Source: Promerops cafer (lineage: Eukaryota; Chordata; Aves; Passeriformes; Nectariniidae). Taken from it: a DNA stretch of 64,000 bases. The position numbers and the translations under genes were made by a program. Each line of letters begins with the position of its first letter. Within the stretch, counting starts at the first letter, position 1. Below are positions 14,680-27,800 of this stretch, piece after piece. The stretch is taken from assembly GCA_013398275.1 (NCBI GenBank), contig VZSE01013216.1, forward strand, positions 2,005,917 through 2,069,916, in the 5' to 3' direction. Below the pieces are notes generated by a model. The model had not been told where the DNA came from and ran no database searches. It saw nothing but the letters and a program-made list of their open reading frames with translations.

Positions 14680-15639
14680 GTAAGGACCCCCTGCCCTCTA
14701 TGTCTGTGTCTGTGGGTACAGGAATTCCCACCCTAAGGCTGTGTTAGGGAGTGAGTCAGATAACTTATGCTCAGTCCTGGGAAGTTCATTCTTGCCACCA
14801 AACTGCCCTTTTGGTATGCACTGCAGCTACCTGGGGAGAGTTTGCAGGGAGATGGCAATGAAACCGAAGTGTAGCAGGAATGATTTATCAGACCCTGTGC
14901 AGCCTGTGAGCTACTCTGGGTGTGCCTGTGAGGCCAGGACAAACAGTTATAATCCCTTCAGAAGGAAAAACTCCTATCAGTAGGTAGCTGTTGAGCCTAG
15001 GCTCAGCACTCTAGGCTCACATCCCCAGGACTGCACGGCAGGTACATACATGTCTTAACAGCACCCTCAGGCCGTGACTGTTCCTCTATAGGACTGATGA
15101 GGCCAGGGGAGTGGGATAGCAGGGAGAAATGTGCACGACCCAGTTCTTAAGTAAAGAGAAGAGGGAAAAACTGAGGCTTGCCTCGGTACCTCCTTCTCTC
15201 CGTGTCAGCTCTGGAAAAAGCAGGTCTAGAAGAAAACACCTCTGTGAATTACACTTGGGGTTCACAGTGCATCCACATGGTACAGCCATGGCTAAGGTTT
15301 CAGAGAACTGCTGGTTGTACAAATGATACCAGGCAGTGAGAGAGAACTGAAGTGTGTTTGTAGAAGTCTGTCTCCAGTTTGTCACGTGCTAGAACAATAT
15401 GCATTATATGCTTGAAAATCATCCCAGTATGTCTCTGTTTATTATTTATGGTGTATTTATTATTATTGTTTATGATTTATAATGTGGTTTTGAAAAGATT
15501 TTACCCAAAGAAAGCAAGATCAGCTTGTTTTTAGGGATGATAGTTAAAAATACAAGACTGCTAAGCAACCTGTTGAAACAAAATTGAATAATGTTTTATC
15601 GTCCTTGTACTGCTGTGCTTCTGTGTTTGTATTATTTAG

Positions 15640-15813
15640 GAAACAAACAAATGATGTTCCTCAGATTCTGGTGGCTTTTGTGGATACTTGAACACCATGA
15701 GTTTATAGCAGAAAGAGGAAGCAGGGAAGAGATTATATATGGATTGAGAAGATCAAAACCTATACACATTCTGTCAAATATTGTAGAAAAATATCCCAGA
15801 CCAAGTAATCAAG
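15640..15813 (+). CDS. COL28A1-like: First coding exon: signal peptide and N-terminal segment
   Basis: The acceptor ATTATTTAG precedes 15640 and the donor AAG|GTGAAT follows 15813. The first ATG pair is at 15651. The start MMFLRFWWLLWILEHHEF is hydrophobic and fits a signal peptide, though the core is short and rich in Trp. It is followed by a basic/polar segment of about 30 residues before VWA1. The exon ends after codon base 1 (G), which with AT from the next exon makes Asp55. I chose this start because the frame upstream lies in intron and no other ATG fits the splice structure. Confidence 0.75.
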
Positions 15814-18800
15814 GTGAATATTGTAATTTTAAAACAGGTGTGGTTTTAAACATCCTGATTTATTTGGATTCTGGACTATATGGTTAACTTGCCTTCTAAG
15901 ATGCTTATAATCAGCTAGGTTTGCCTCATCCTACATTTGCAACTGCCTTACTTTTGCACTTTTATCTTTTTACTCCCATCTTTTCCCTCCCTTTTTGTGT
16001 ATTTCAGAAAAGGAGATAGCATCTGTATTTTGTTATGATGTGGCTGAGAGCCTATTACTGTCACAAGAATAATAGCCCATATAACTCTATTTTCATAGAA
16101 GTAATGTTATCAGTAGTTCAGAAAATTAATACTCGATACTGCTTTTGGAAATTTTTGTCACTGGATGTGAGTGCTACTACTAGGGACAAAATCCAGCTAT
16201 GTCAAGTCACATTCCAGTGTCTTGTTCAGTAAGCCTCATTTTCTTGTACATGACTTCCACGTATGTAGGTAGGATACACAGTGAAATACCAGGCAAGATG
16301 ACAGAATGAAATTCAAAAAGCACTACAACATTTCTCATTTCATACTACATGACATCAACACACCTTCAATTTTTTATTCCTTGGGGCATCTGTTCTGGGG
16401 CAAATCTGTCAGCCTCTATCAGTTCTGTCTTCACGAAGGGCTCACACTTGTGAACACAGATGTCATCCAAAGTTTCCATAATTCCAATTCCACTCTTCAA
16501 TCCTAAAATACATGTAAGGGTAGAATGAGATTTAGTATGAAGTCACATCATTCACCTACATACCTATTTATTCTAGATGAAGACTGCATTCTGGAAATTG
16601 CTTTTCTACTGGACAGCTCTGAAAGTGCTAAGGACTATAATCATGAACAACAGAAAAAATTTGTACTGCAAACAGTAGACAGAATGAAAAGTCTGCAGCT
16701 TAGTTCTGGACGTACCCTTCGCTGGAGGATGGCCTTACTTCAGTACAGCAGCACTGTTTTCATAGAGCAAACTTTCCATGACTGGAAAGGTCCTGAAGCA
16801 TTCAAATCCCACATTGCTCCCATCACCCACATAGGTCATGGCACCTACACAACTTATGCTATAACTAATCTTACCCAACTCTACATGACTGAAGGGACTT
16901 TGGGTAGTGTAAAAGTAGCCGTGCTTTTCACTGATGGAGTGGATCATCCAAGAAACCCAGATATTTTTGCAGCTACAGCTGATGCTAAACACCAAGGAAT
17001 TGTATTTTTCACAATGGGAATGACCAGAGTGGCTGAGGAGGTTAGCAATGCTGCCAAGCTCCGGCTCCTGGCCAGTGTCCCAGCATCCAGGTTCGTTTTC
17101 AACCTCCAGGAGAAAGAAATTGTGGAGAAGGTTCTCAAAGAAATGGTATGTATGAGAAAGAATTTGATATAGTGTTAGGAACATATGTAAACCTTTTCTT
17201 ATTTCCAAGATTTTGAAAATACATTTCTTCAATATACCATTTAAGAAACTTGTACATTTTACATGTTAAAGTGGCCCAATTATTAATGAGATCACTGTGC
17301 CAAAATACAGGTTTCCTGTCTCTTCCCACCATTCAGATCTTGTAATCCAAAATATTTGACACTGCAAACTGAATTAGATTTAAACATTTTTATCTTTGTT
17401 TTTCCTCCTAAGAAAAGTATTGCAAATCTCTTTTCTTAAAAAGAACCACTTTTTTTTTTTTACATCCCAGTGCTTTCTTCTGTAGCAAGTAGGAAAGTGA
17501 AGTTGCCTTTTGTATCAGAAAAAGATGCAGCTCTTGTAGAAGTGAAAATAAATTTGCAGACCATGGAGATAGCTCAATTTACATAAAATCTGAACTTGGT
17601 GATAGACATCTTTAAATTTCCATAGAAAATCTACCACATAATCAAGAGGAGATCTGTAAATTGAGCTTGAAGCTTTGTTTTGATGTCTTTCTTCTCTATT
17701 TAAACTTAATATATAAAAAACATTCCCTGCCAAGTATGGAGAATAGAGCCATATTCTAGCCCATAACCCTGGTGACACAAGCTGTGGATGGAGTCCTTAT
17801 CTGAGCATGCACAGATATAAACTGGAATTATGAATAACAACCAGGAGACTTCTGCAATGAAATGGACACCCAAGTGATCTCACACAGGCCTAGAATGTGC
17901 ACCGATGTTGGCTTTCCTGTCTTCCTGTCCTTCACTTTGACAGCCTGATACTTTGCATTGGTTTCCTTAAAGAGCACCCTTCCTATCTCCTCTGGTACCA
18001 TCCCTGCTTCCTGTGTCACAGTAACCACCTCTCAAGTAACAAAACACACTTTTTTTTCCCTCTTCTAATCAGGCAGTCATCCTCAGGTGCCTTCTTTCAA
18101 TAACATGGCTGCTGTTTGGTTTAAATAATGGCTTTGTCATAACCATACATGCATACATGAGAATGTTAGAGATCTGTATTGCATTGCTGCTTATCACCAC
18201 ATTTATGTCCTCTCAAGAGACTGCATTAGTTGTGGAAAGTGGGAGGAATGGATTGTATGTGGGTGTCTCAGCTCTACAGATTTTCTAAAAAATAACAGCT
18301 CAATCAATGATGGTAACTTTATGTGATCATTGTCAAAGTCAAATCTTTTCTAGGATGCTCTTCCTGTTCTCATTTTGTGTGTGCTTAACAGTATGAATAG
18401 GAGAGCTTCTAATTTTTCAAGTGTAGAACATTTATGCTTCACTCCTACTAAAGAGCTGCTGCTATTCAGCAGTTTGTAAGCAATGCAATTTGTGGGTGCA
18501 TTGTTCCCATAAACAAGCTAGCTTGTTTACCATTGCAATTTTAGCAAATTATGTCTGGATAAGGAGAGTCAGTGATTTCAGTCAACAATCTATAATAAGA
18601 ATTGAAAACATTTAAATTATTTTTTAGAATGGAGAGATTGCTGGAACATTTCTCAGAAATTAAAGTTTAATTAATGTTAGTCAATATATTATTTGTATAC
18701 TTTAATTAGCTAGTTGCTGAATCTATTTATTTTCACATCTTGCAGTGTCTTTTCTGTAGCATTGGATTAAGACTTTAAGTTTCTAATGTTGTTTTCAATA

Positions 18801-21800
18801 TCTGTATTTTACAGAAAGACCTGTCTGAGGAAGAGGTAAATATTTTAAGGTTTTTTTTTTCCTGTGTAGACCTGCTTAATTACTGCTTAATATAGATATT
18901 TACAATTATATGGAAACATAATTCAGGAAATCTGATAGCTCAGGAAGCTGGTTAAATGCTGAGTCTAATGCGATTGTCTTCAAGTTAAATCTGTTTTTGA
19001 ATTTGCAGGACAGAATTTTAATTTGCTATCCTAAGGTAATTTACTAACATATTTAGTAATTAATAATTTATTAATTTACTAACTACTAATGTAATTTGCT
19101 AACCTAAAGTATTTTCAAAGAAAAAGAAACAATATGTGAGTATTCAGGCTAGCATGAATTTGCTGATACATCTTGACATGTCCTCTAAAACACTCAGTGA
19201 AAAAGAAAACATGACACAGAGCTGAAGACAGGGCAGTTAATCCTCTTCCTATGTGAGAGGGTTTGATAGGTCTGGCTGGCATTTTGTGGGGAATAAAGTT
19301 AGTTTTCCTTTTAAAGATGTTAGTGCTATTTAAGGCACAGTTATCTCAGACAAAAAATATTCTCCTAAGCAGCTCAAGCAAACTGCTAAATACTATGAGT
19401 GTTTGCAAAACCTTGAAACATTTCATTTTTCATTCACTTCCACTGACATGTTGATTTTTCTCCATCAATACAGAAGTAGTAAGACACTCAATGTTAGCCT
19501 TGGAAAACATATTGTGACTAATTTGGATAGTCAGACAAGAATGATATTTGAACCCTTCACTTCTAGACATCTTCAAGATGAGCAGAGGTTTAAAAAATAA
19601 CTAAACCAAAAATAAAAATGACATTCCTTACCCCTCCTTCAAAAATAACTCCAGAATCTGTGATAACTCTGTATTTATGTCATGATCTTAAAGTTTAAAA
19701 AAAATCTTAAAAATCACATAAATACATGCCATAATGATGTTTGACAGTGACACTCGATGGTAGAGATGACAGAAGAGAAAAAAAGATTATGAAGTGCTAT
19801 AATTGCATTAACTAAATAAAAGTATATATCTATACATATTTTGTTTATAGATCAAGCTAGAGCTAAACTATGAACTATCCTGCATACAATGGAATTAAGT
19901 AAAGGGATATAAGATTCTTTTTTACTTCATCTTCTTGGCCATCTCTACAGTGCCTAGTAATGAAAACAAAACAGACGCAGCATACCTATAAACTGACCTT
20001 GTGAAGAGTTTGGAGGTAAAACCATTATCAAGAAATGATCGAAATTTCAGGAGTAGGAATGATACAAAACTTTGGATGGAGTGTAGGAGGCCACATTCTG
20101 GATGAGTGGTAAACTGATAGTTAAAAGATTTCTGTAAAACATGTAAATAAAATTTCTGGTCATTACAGATGTATTTAAACTAGCCATACAGTAACTTAAA
20201 GGAAGCATCTGTGTGTTTTCTATCTCTTCCATTATAATGTGCTGATGTGTACTATTTTCATTCAAAGTGTCCCCAGGTTGACACATGTAACTGTGAGAAG
20301 GGGGAAAGAGGCCTTCCTGGTCCTGCTGTAAGTAGCTGTCATTTCTCAAATTACTGATATATAGTATAAGTTAAAATGTAATTAATTGTTGAAAATTTTA
20401 AAATAAATTATTTGAACCCAGATCCTGATACAACAGAAGTTCAAGGGTCAATACATACTCCTCCATAGTTACATTGCATGAAGATGCCACACCAGCAGGA
20501 AGTGTACAGAGAGACCTGAGAACACCATGAGACACTCCCTCTGTGTGGGCACAGACAGAAATAAAACAGTGTGGTGTGGTGAGGCTTTCCTTTTAGCCAC
20601 AGCAGTATGAAAGGCAGAAAGGAACACTTTTACTGTTGCAATCAGACAAGACCAGCTGGACCTAACTAGCCTCAAATCAAATATTAATATCCAAAAAGCT
20701 CTTTGAAAGCAAGAAAGAGAGCAAAATACCGAAGCATTAAGAACAACTGAAACAAGAATAAAGTGGACTGGACTTCTTTCAGAATAGTCTTACAAACAGA
20801 ACCCCTTAGCAAATGTAGGTTTGGTGATCTAAACTGCAGGACTTACATTTCAAAAAGAACTGAATGATCTGATATCCCTGACACTGAACTAAAGCACTAT
20901 AGTACCTTATAGCCCTTGCTCAAGGTGAAGGGACAGTGTCAGGGATTGAAAGAGAACCCTAGATTTGCCCATCTTCATCCTTTTGACCTGAATATCCTAT
21001 ATAGACACAAACAGAAAGACACCCTGGGTTTATGCAGCACAGTACAATGCACTTTAATTGAAAATGTACCCTCTACTGTGTGCAAACAGTAGTTTTGTTT
21101 GGGTTAATACTTGCTGTCTTTACTTAGAAAGTGCAGGTATTGCTTACACAGAAGCATACATCCCAAAGAGCTGAGAAGAAAATAAAACATCCACTTAGCA
21201 AGCTGGGTAGTTACAAAAACAGCTGATCACCGCTTTTCTTCAGAGAAGAACTGAACAAATTAGTTTTGTCTTCTTTAACAAAGACCAAAGAGAAAAGTGA
21301 CTGCCTATTGAGTTGGTCCTGCTCTTCCCAGATATTCAATTTCAATGTTATGGTAAATGCAGAGATTTTGAGAAATAAATCTATAGGAGGCAAATATCTT
21401 AAGTTTGAGAAAAATAGCATATATATTGTAAAACAAAATTACATTTACTAACATATATAATAAGAATTGTATTTTGTTGTTTCCAGGGTAAAAAGGGTCG
21501 CACTGGGGACGATGGAGCTCCAGGCCTGAAAGGAGCAAAGGTGATTGGTTTTTCAGATTTAGGAGAAAGATCTGTCTTGTCCTATTTTCACTGATCTTGA
21601 TGTTAAATTATTCATAGGGGGATCCAGGTCTTAATGGAATCCCAGGACGAGATGGAACAGAGGTAAAAAAATTTTTTTTCCCCCTTCTTCTCCAGTGAGC
21701 AGTGTTCCTTTAAGGCAAAATACCACCTTTTTTTTTTTTATTGTTATGAGAGCAAATTTCAATTCTGGTTTACCATCTAGTGATTCATTAACATTAGAAG

Positions 21801-24800
21801 AACTGAAAACATTCTCATTGCTTAATGAAAAGGAATAATTCCTTCTTATATGTGTGATCTAGCAAATACTCTCCAATACTACATAGTACCTCCAAAACAT
21901 TGAAATGCTCTGATATGATAACCTAAAAACATTACAGAAATTGACACTCTGCCTGCATCATTCTGGGTTTATTTAAATTTGACAAATACAGGACCCAGTG
22001 TATAATAGCAGTGAAAAATTGGAATGAAATACATATACAAAGTTAAGTGTAGGACCAGTCTCTTAGTGCATATGTGAATTCATTCACATATGAATCCCTC
22101 TACTTTATGCTTTCTTATTTATTCAGTACATCCTCTTTAATTAGTAACTTCTTTTTTTCTTATTTTAGCATGTTTTTCACTAAGATGGAAATATCAACTC
22201 TACTTGATCTGCTTTTATATCACCAGAATCCCAGACTAAAAATGACACATTCATACAATTTATTTACCCATACAACAGCATCTGCCATGACTAAAAGGCA
22301 CAGTACTTCAAATCATATTGCCATATTTATCAGAGTCATCTTTTCTAGTTGAAATGCTGTTTTTCTGAAGAGAGTAGAATATTAAGGAAGCCAATACTCA
22401 TGTTCCTACTTTTGGGTTATGTATCGTCAAAACCTGCTTTGCTTTTTTGTTTTCCCAGGGGAAATCTGGATACAAAGGAGAGAAGGTACTTCTTTTAGTC
22501 AGAATTGATGCCTACATCTTTGTTGTTATTTATTATATATAGTGCCATATTTCTTTTAAATACTAGTAAGGAACAATAAGGCCATCTTAGCAGCTGCTCC
22601 ACAAGCTGTAATAGAAAATGTAACTGTTCCTCAATGAACTTGCAGCACAATTGCTATAATATGTCCTGAATAGAATAACATTTAGGTTTTCAACTAAAGC
22701 ACCTAGAGAATAAGGATGATATGACAATATAACTCATAAGTATTTATTCCTATTCCTTTCCAGGGTGAAAGAGGTCAATGTGGAATCCCAGGAATAAAAG
22801 GAGACAGAGTAAGTAGCAACAAAGTTGTTATGTTTCCAAGAAACACAGTTAAACCACAAAAAAAAAAAAAAAAACAAAAAATTCCCTGAATAACAACCAT
22901 GATGATAGATTTAAGGCATATATTAGTTCTAAGGCTGAGGGAAATTGACAGCTGACAGTTTTGAAATACATAGTGAGCAAGGACACCACTTTTACTAACT
23001 TTCTGAGCTCTTTCTACATTTCCATATGATTCCTCTCATGGCCCAAGGCTGAGTCTGTTTAAAACAATGGTAAAACTCTACTTTAACATAGGCAGAAGGC
23101 TTGAAATAGTAAGCAAAGAGAATGAGACATAAAAATAAAAACAAGGTTTTCTAACTCCAATCTTTAAGATTTAGTACTAAATCGCTGTAAATATTTCAAA
23201 TACAGCAAATAGAGTTTAATCCTGGATTACTGGTCCTTGATAATGAACTCTGTTCATCATTACGCTGTATTTTGGTTACCAGTCAATTAAAAAATATTTA
23301 TTTAATACTCTGTGGCTGCTGAGCTTCTCCTACATTTAGTTTCTATTTTAATGTAAAGACATCTAAATAAGACACCTTAGGAAAAAGTTACCTAAAAGTA
23401 GTTTTGACAAAATCTAAATATACATAAATATATCCTTTTTTTCACTTATCTTTCAGGGCCCTGCAGGTCCAGTAGGCCCCAAAGGAGTAAGAGGGTTACA
23501 GGTAAATGAAAACAAAAAACAAAAAACCAACTGTGAAAACAACAATACCTGGTTCCCTGGGATTCAAAGATCTGAAATAATAACATACGCCTACTGACAT
23601 GGAATCTTTGAGTTGCTGAGTTCAAGGCACCCAAAATCTATCTTCTTAAATAGCAAAATTAATAAGAGTTTGGAGACGCAATCTAGACAAATAAATCATC
23701 CTTATAATTCTTTCAGTCTGAAAGACCACAGCAAATACAGCTCTATAACCAAAATCACTCATTTCTCTTTCAGTGTCTTAACTATTTCATTCCCTCAAGA
23801 GTACATGGAAACTTTAGTCTCTTGTCATCCCAATACTCTCAGACTGATGGCCAAGAAGCTTAGCCCATCACAGATGTTTCAGTAGATTTTTACTGTAGAT
23901 TACCTTTAATCATATTCAAAAAAAGGGAGAGCCAAATTCTCTCCCCAAATATCAGAACCAGCTCCAACTGGGTTGAGTAACTGAATATATACATGCATCA
24001 CAAAGCACAGCTTCAGTTCTGATATGTTTAAAACTCTTATTTTCATGCAGACTTTAGCAAATAATAGATTGTCTTTCAAGCTGCCATTTTTACGAAAGCT
24101 TGGAAAATCTCATTGAAACCACTCCTGTTTTAATAGGGTCTGCAAGGACCGTCTGGAGATCAAGGGCCTGAAGGTCTGCAAGGATCAAAGGCAAGAACTG
24201 CTCTATTTCTTCTCTCTATTAATGTTAAAAGGTATTAATATAGCCTCACAACAATTATGATTTTATCCTTATATTCTATACCCTTCTTGTAGTGGATGCA
24301 GTTTAACTTGACACAGATAGCAAATTGTGTACTTTTTGTATTCTACAAGGTTCTTAAGAAAGGTATTACTTTGCTCTTTGTATCGAATTCAGGTCCAAAT
24401 CACTCTCCCATCTTTACTGATGAACACTTAAAATATGGTAGAGTCACAGAATACTACTTAGCATTGCATTTCTTCAGTTTCAATTTAATTTTTTTTTTTC
24501 CCTAAGTGCCAAAGAGGAATTCTGTTTGGCATCTCAAATCCAGTCTTTTCTTGAAACTGAACATTCTCAAGAAGAATTATGTAGTTCAAAAGGAATATTG
24601 TTGTGGAGAAAAACTTGAAAATAAGTGTATAAGGGACATTACTTGTTATCTCTCTTGATATCTTTTTTGCACCTGCTGTCCAACAGTGATACATAGAACA
24701 GTTGAGTGTCAAAAATTACATGATATGAAATCTTTTTCCTTTTGTTTAATCTCTGACCTTTGTAGAAGATAAATTATTACAAGGGAATTTTGAAGCATTG

Positions 24801-27800
24801 AAAGGATGAGCAGATGAAGTACTGTGTAAGACAATTCCAATGGGCTGAAATTCAGGATACACTAAAAATTAATCTACAATGTGAGTTAAACTGATTTTCC
24901 TAGACACCAATTTATAAGCCAAGTTGTTTTCTTTTCATTCTTTGAAAGGGTGAAAGAGGTCTCCCTGGGCCACCTGGCTTGCCTGGAGAGACTGGAATAG
25001 GGCTGCCAGGCCCAAAGGTACAAAAATCTCATCTTCTGTATTGCATGTATTGTAGGATAAGGATCAGGACAGCTGAGATAACAGACTTGCTGATACACAA
25101 GAAATTCAAGACCAAAAATGCTGGTTTTGTGGTACTGGAAAGGTATTTTGTATGTTATCAAAACTGTTTGCAAACAGTTCCAAACAAAAAGTACATTTTA
25201 AGTATTTACTTTAAAGGATTTTTTTACAGTAGTTGTTATGCTTGACATAAACTCAACCCAAGAAGAGTATGGCTAGGTAAAAACACATCCATAGTCTTAA
25301 ACAGAAATTAATCTGTGCAAAACAGACTTGTTGGTTTAGATGACTGGCATAAAGGGAACAGAAACTCCATGATAGAAATACTGACTTCTAGGGAATGGAC
25401 AATAAGTGATACATGACTGGGCGTATGAAAGGAATAATTAATCTTGTAGACTCAACATTGTCTCCTCTCTAATGCAGAATTGAGGCTGTCCCCTAAAGCT
25501 GTGAAACTGCACCAATTCAATGCCTGTTGGGCCTTGCGTGGTGTATGACTCTTAGGACACGCAGATTTTCTCTGCTGTTCCTGTATTCTCCTACATCGAG
25601 TATTTCAAGCACAGAATGCCTGATGAGTTGTTATATGCTGCACACATAAAAATACCTAAATCAGGTGTATTCAAAGTATATCTTTCTTTGAAGGGTGACA
25701 CTGGTTTGACAGGAAGACCAGGCCCTGTTGGCCCACCTGGAGTTGGTGAGCCAGGATTCATGGTATGTCTATTTTTTTTATTTGGTGAGAAGAAAGCAGG
25801 ACAGAAAGCAAAAATTCTCCATGCTTCCCCATAAAAATGTGTGCTAAATTATACCATCTCTTTTCTTTCTTCTACTATTTCTCTTATACATATTAAGTTG
25901 TCTGACTCTCATTTCCCTCAATAAACTGGAAATGTTTCCAATTTCTTAACTTTTCTAATTATCATATCTCCAAAACAGGTATGAAAATATAAAAAAAAAA
26001 AAAAAGATAAAAAACCACACAAATATATAAATAAATCTGTCCCCTGGTAGATTTAATAGTGTCAAATCCCTATGTGATAACTTTGAAGTTGACTGCTTTT
26101 CAGTATCTCTAGAACATTAACATCAGCACAGCTTTGAGGAGGAGACTTTCAGAATTCATAGTAGGTTTGGCTCTGAAGTCTCTTCCTGCTTTTCCTTCCC
26201 TTCCTCTTCCTGGCAGCTGTAAGCTCAATCTCTTTGTGGTAATTCAGAAAACCAGCATGTCAGTTTTCTGGTCCTTTTATTCCTAAATATCAGGCAGTAC
26301 CTTTAACTGAGGTATTTACAATACAGCAGACTTAAATTAATTTCTCTTCACCTGGATGAAAGATTTCTAGTGCAACCACAAGGGAAATTTTGTTCACTTT
26401 TTTTACAAGTACCTTTTCCCCATTGACAAGGCAAAATTTGGAATAAACATTTCATATAAGGTGCTCCCATGAAAAAGAGAATGATCATTTGGTAGGTGAA
26501 CTGGCCGATTTCAAACCTGCTTGAAAATACACTACTGGAGAGCAGTGAGCTCTTGCTGAAGAGCCCAAGGAGAAGAGCATTACAAATAAGGCTTGTGGTG
26601 ACAGTCAGTCCAAGCAGGGCAGTAATGCTTCCAGAGTCTCTTCAATAACACCATAGAGCAAAGACCCACTCTGTGGGGGAAGAGGTGCCTGTGATGTGAA
26701 TCTTTCCTAGCCAAAAAAGTACTGCTATAACAAGAGATTCTGAGTTATAAAAAATATTCTAAATATGTTTCTTTTATTTATTTTAAAGTTTATTTGCTTT
26801 AAAAGAAGTTCCTTTTAATGGCTTAATAAAGTGCAAATATCTTTACCTCAGGAATGATTCTAAAGCTCTGTGCAGAAGGAGAAGCATATTTAGGCCATGC
26901 AGAGACAAATCTACCAGTATTCTGTGATGTACGTGTAACTGCAAGCAATAAATCAGAGAAAAGAATCTCAAAAAACAGATTTGAGAAAACACTGTGAAGC
27001 AGGCTCAACATGCACAGGTTTTGGACGTGCATTTTTTTTGTTATTTGCCCCTTGTGCTTCTATCAGATCTGTTTTCAAAAAGAGAAGGGCATGTTATTTC
27101 TCTCTTTGCCAATTACAACCAAATGTCTCTACAGCTGTCTCTTGTCTCTCATGATTACACTGATACATTAAAAAGGATTAGCAAGAATTTGTAAAATGGA
27201 AATTTAGGGAGTGAAGATTTTCAAAATGTAAGGAATAGAAATTTCATCTATATAATCTGTGATTCCTTAGTAACCTGAAGGGTATTGTTACTGCCACAGG
27301 CCATAATGGTCATCAGTTATTCACTGGGAATGCTGTGTTACTGTATTATTTGTAACAGATTATAAATGCACCAATGTCTGAAGACATGCTTATAACAGAC
27401 AATGACACAGAACACACTGCTGTTCATTTGAGTGATTAATACATATTCTAGGTCATTTTAAACTTATGTTAACAGGGGCCTCAAGGACCACAAGGTGTTC
27501 AAGGAGAAAGAGGTTCACCAGGAGAAGGGCTTCCAGGAGCAAAGGTACAGCAGGCAAAGGGTTCTAAGACCAGAGCAGCACCATTAAATGAGTGCATGCC
27601 AAAACAAGTCCATAGAAGGCACAGAAATCTGAAAAAGTACCTTGTAAATTAATACTAAAATTTGCCATCAAACAATCCAATATATTTTGATGGAATTCAC
27701 TTGGTCCAAACATGACTTGTAGGCACAGCTAGCCTTTGGGGCCTGTAAAGCCAATATTTAATTTACCTGATGCTTGATTTGTGGGATCTAAGCCTGGAAT

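Noticed and set aside
16735..17232. Long minus-strand open frame (165 codons)
   Set aside because: Antisense shadow of the VWA1 exon, which is clearly coding on the + strand.
22856..22880. Poly(A) stretch as the tail of a retrotransposon
   Set aside because: No recognisable element body or target duplication beside it; similar A runs occur elsewhere in the window.
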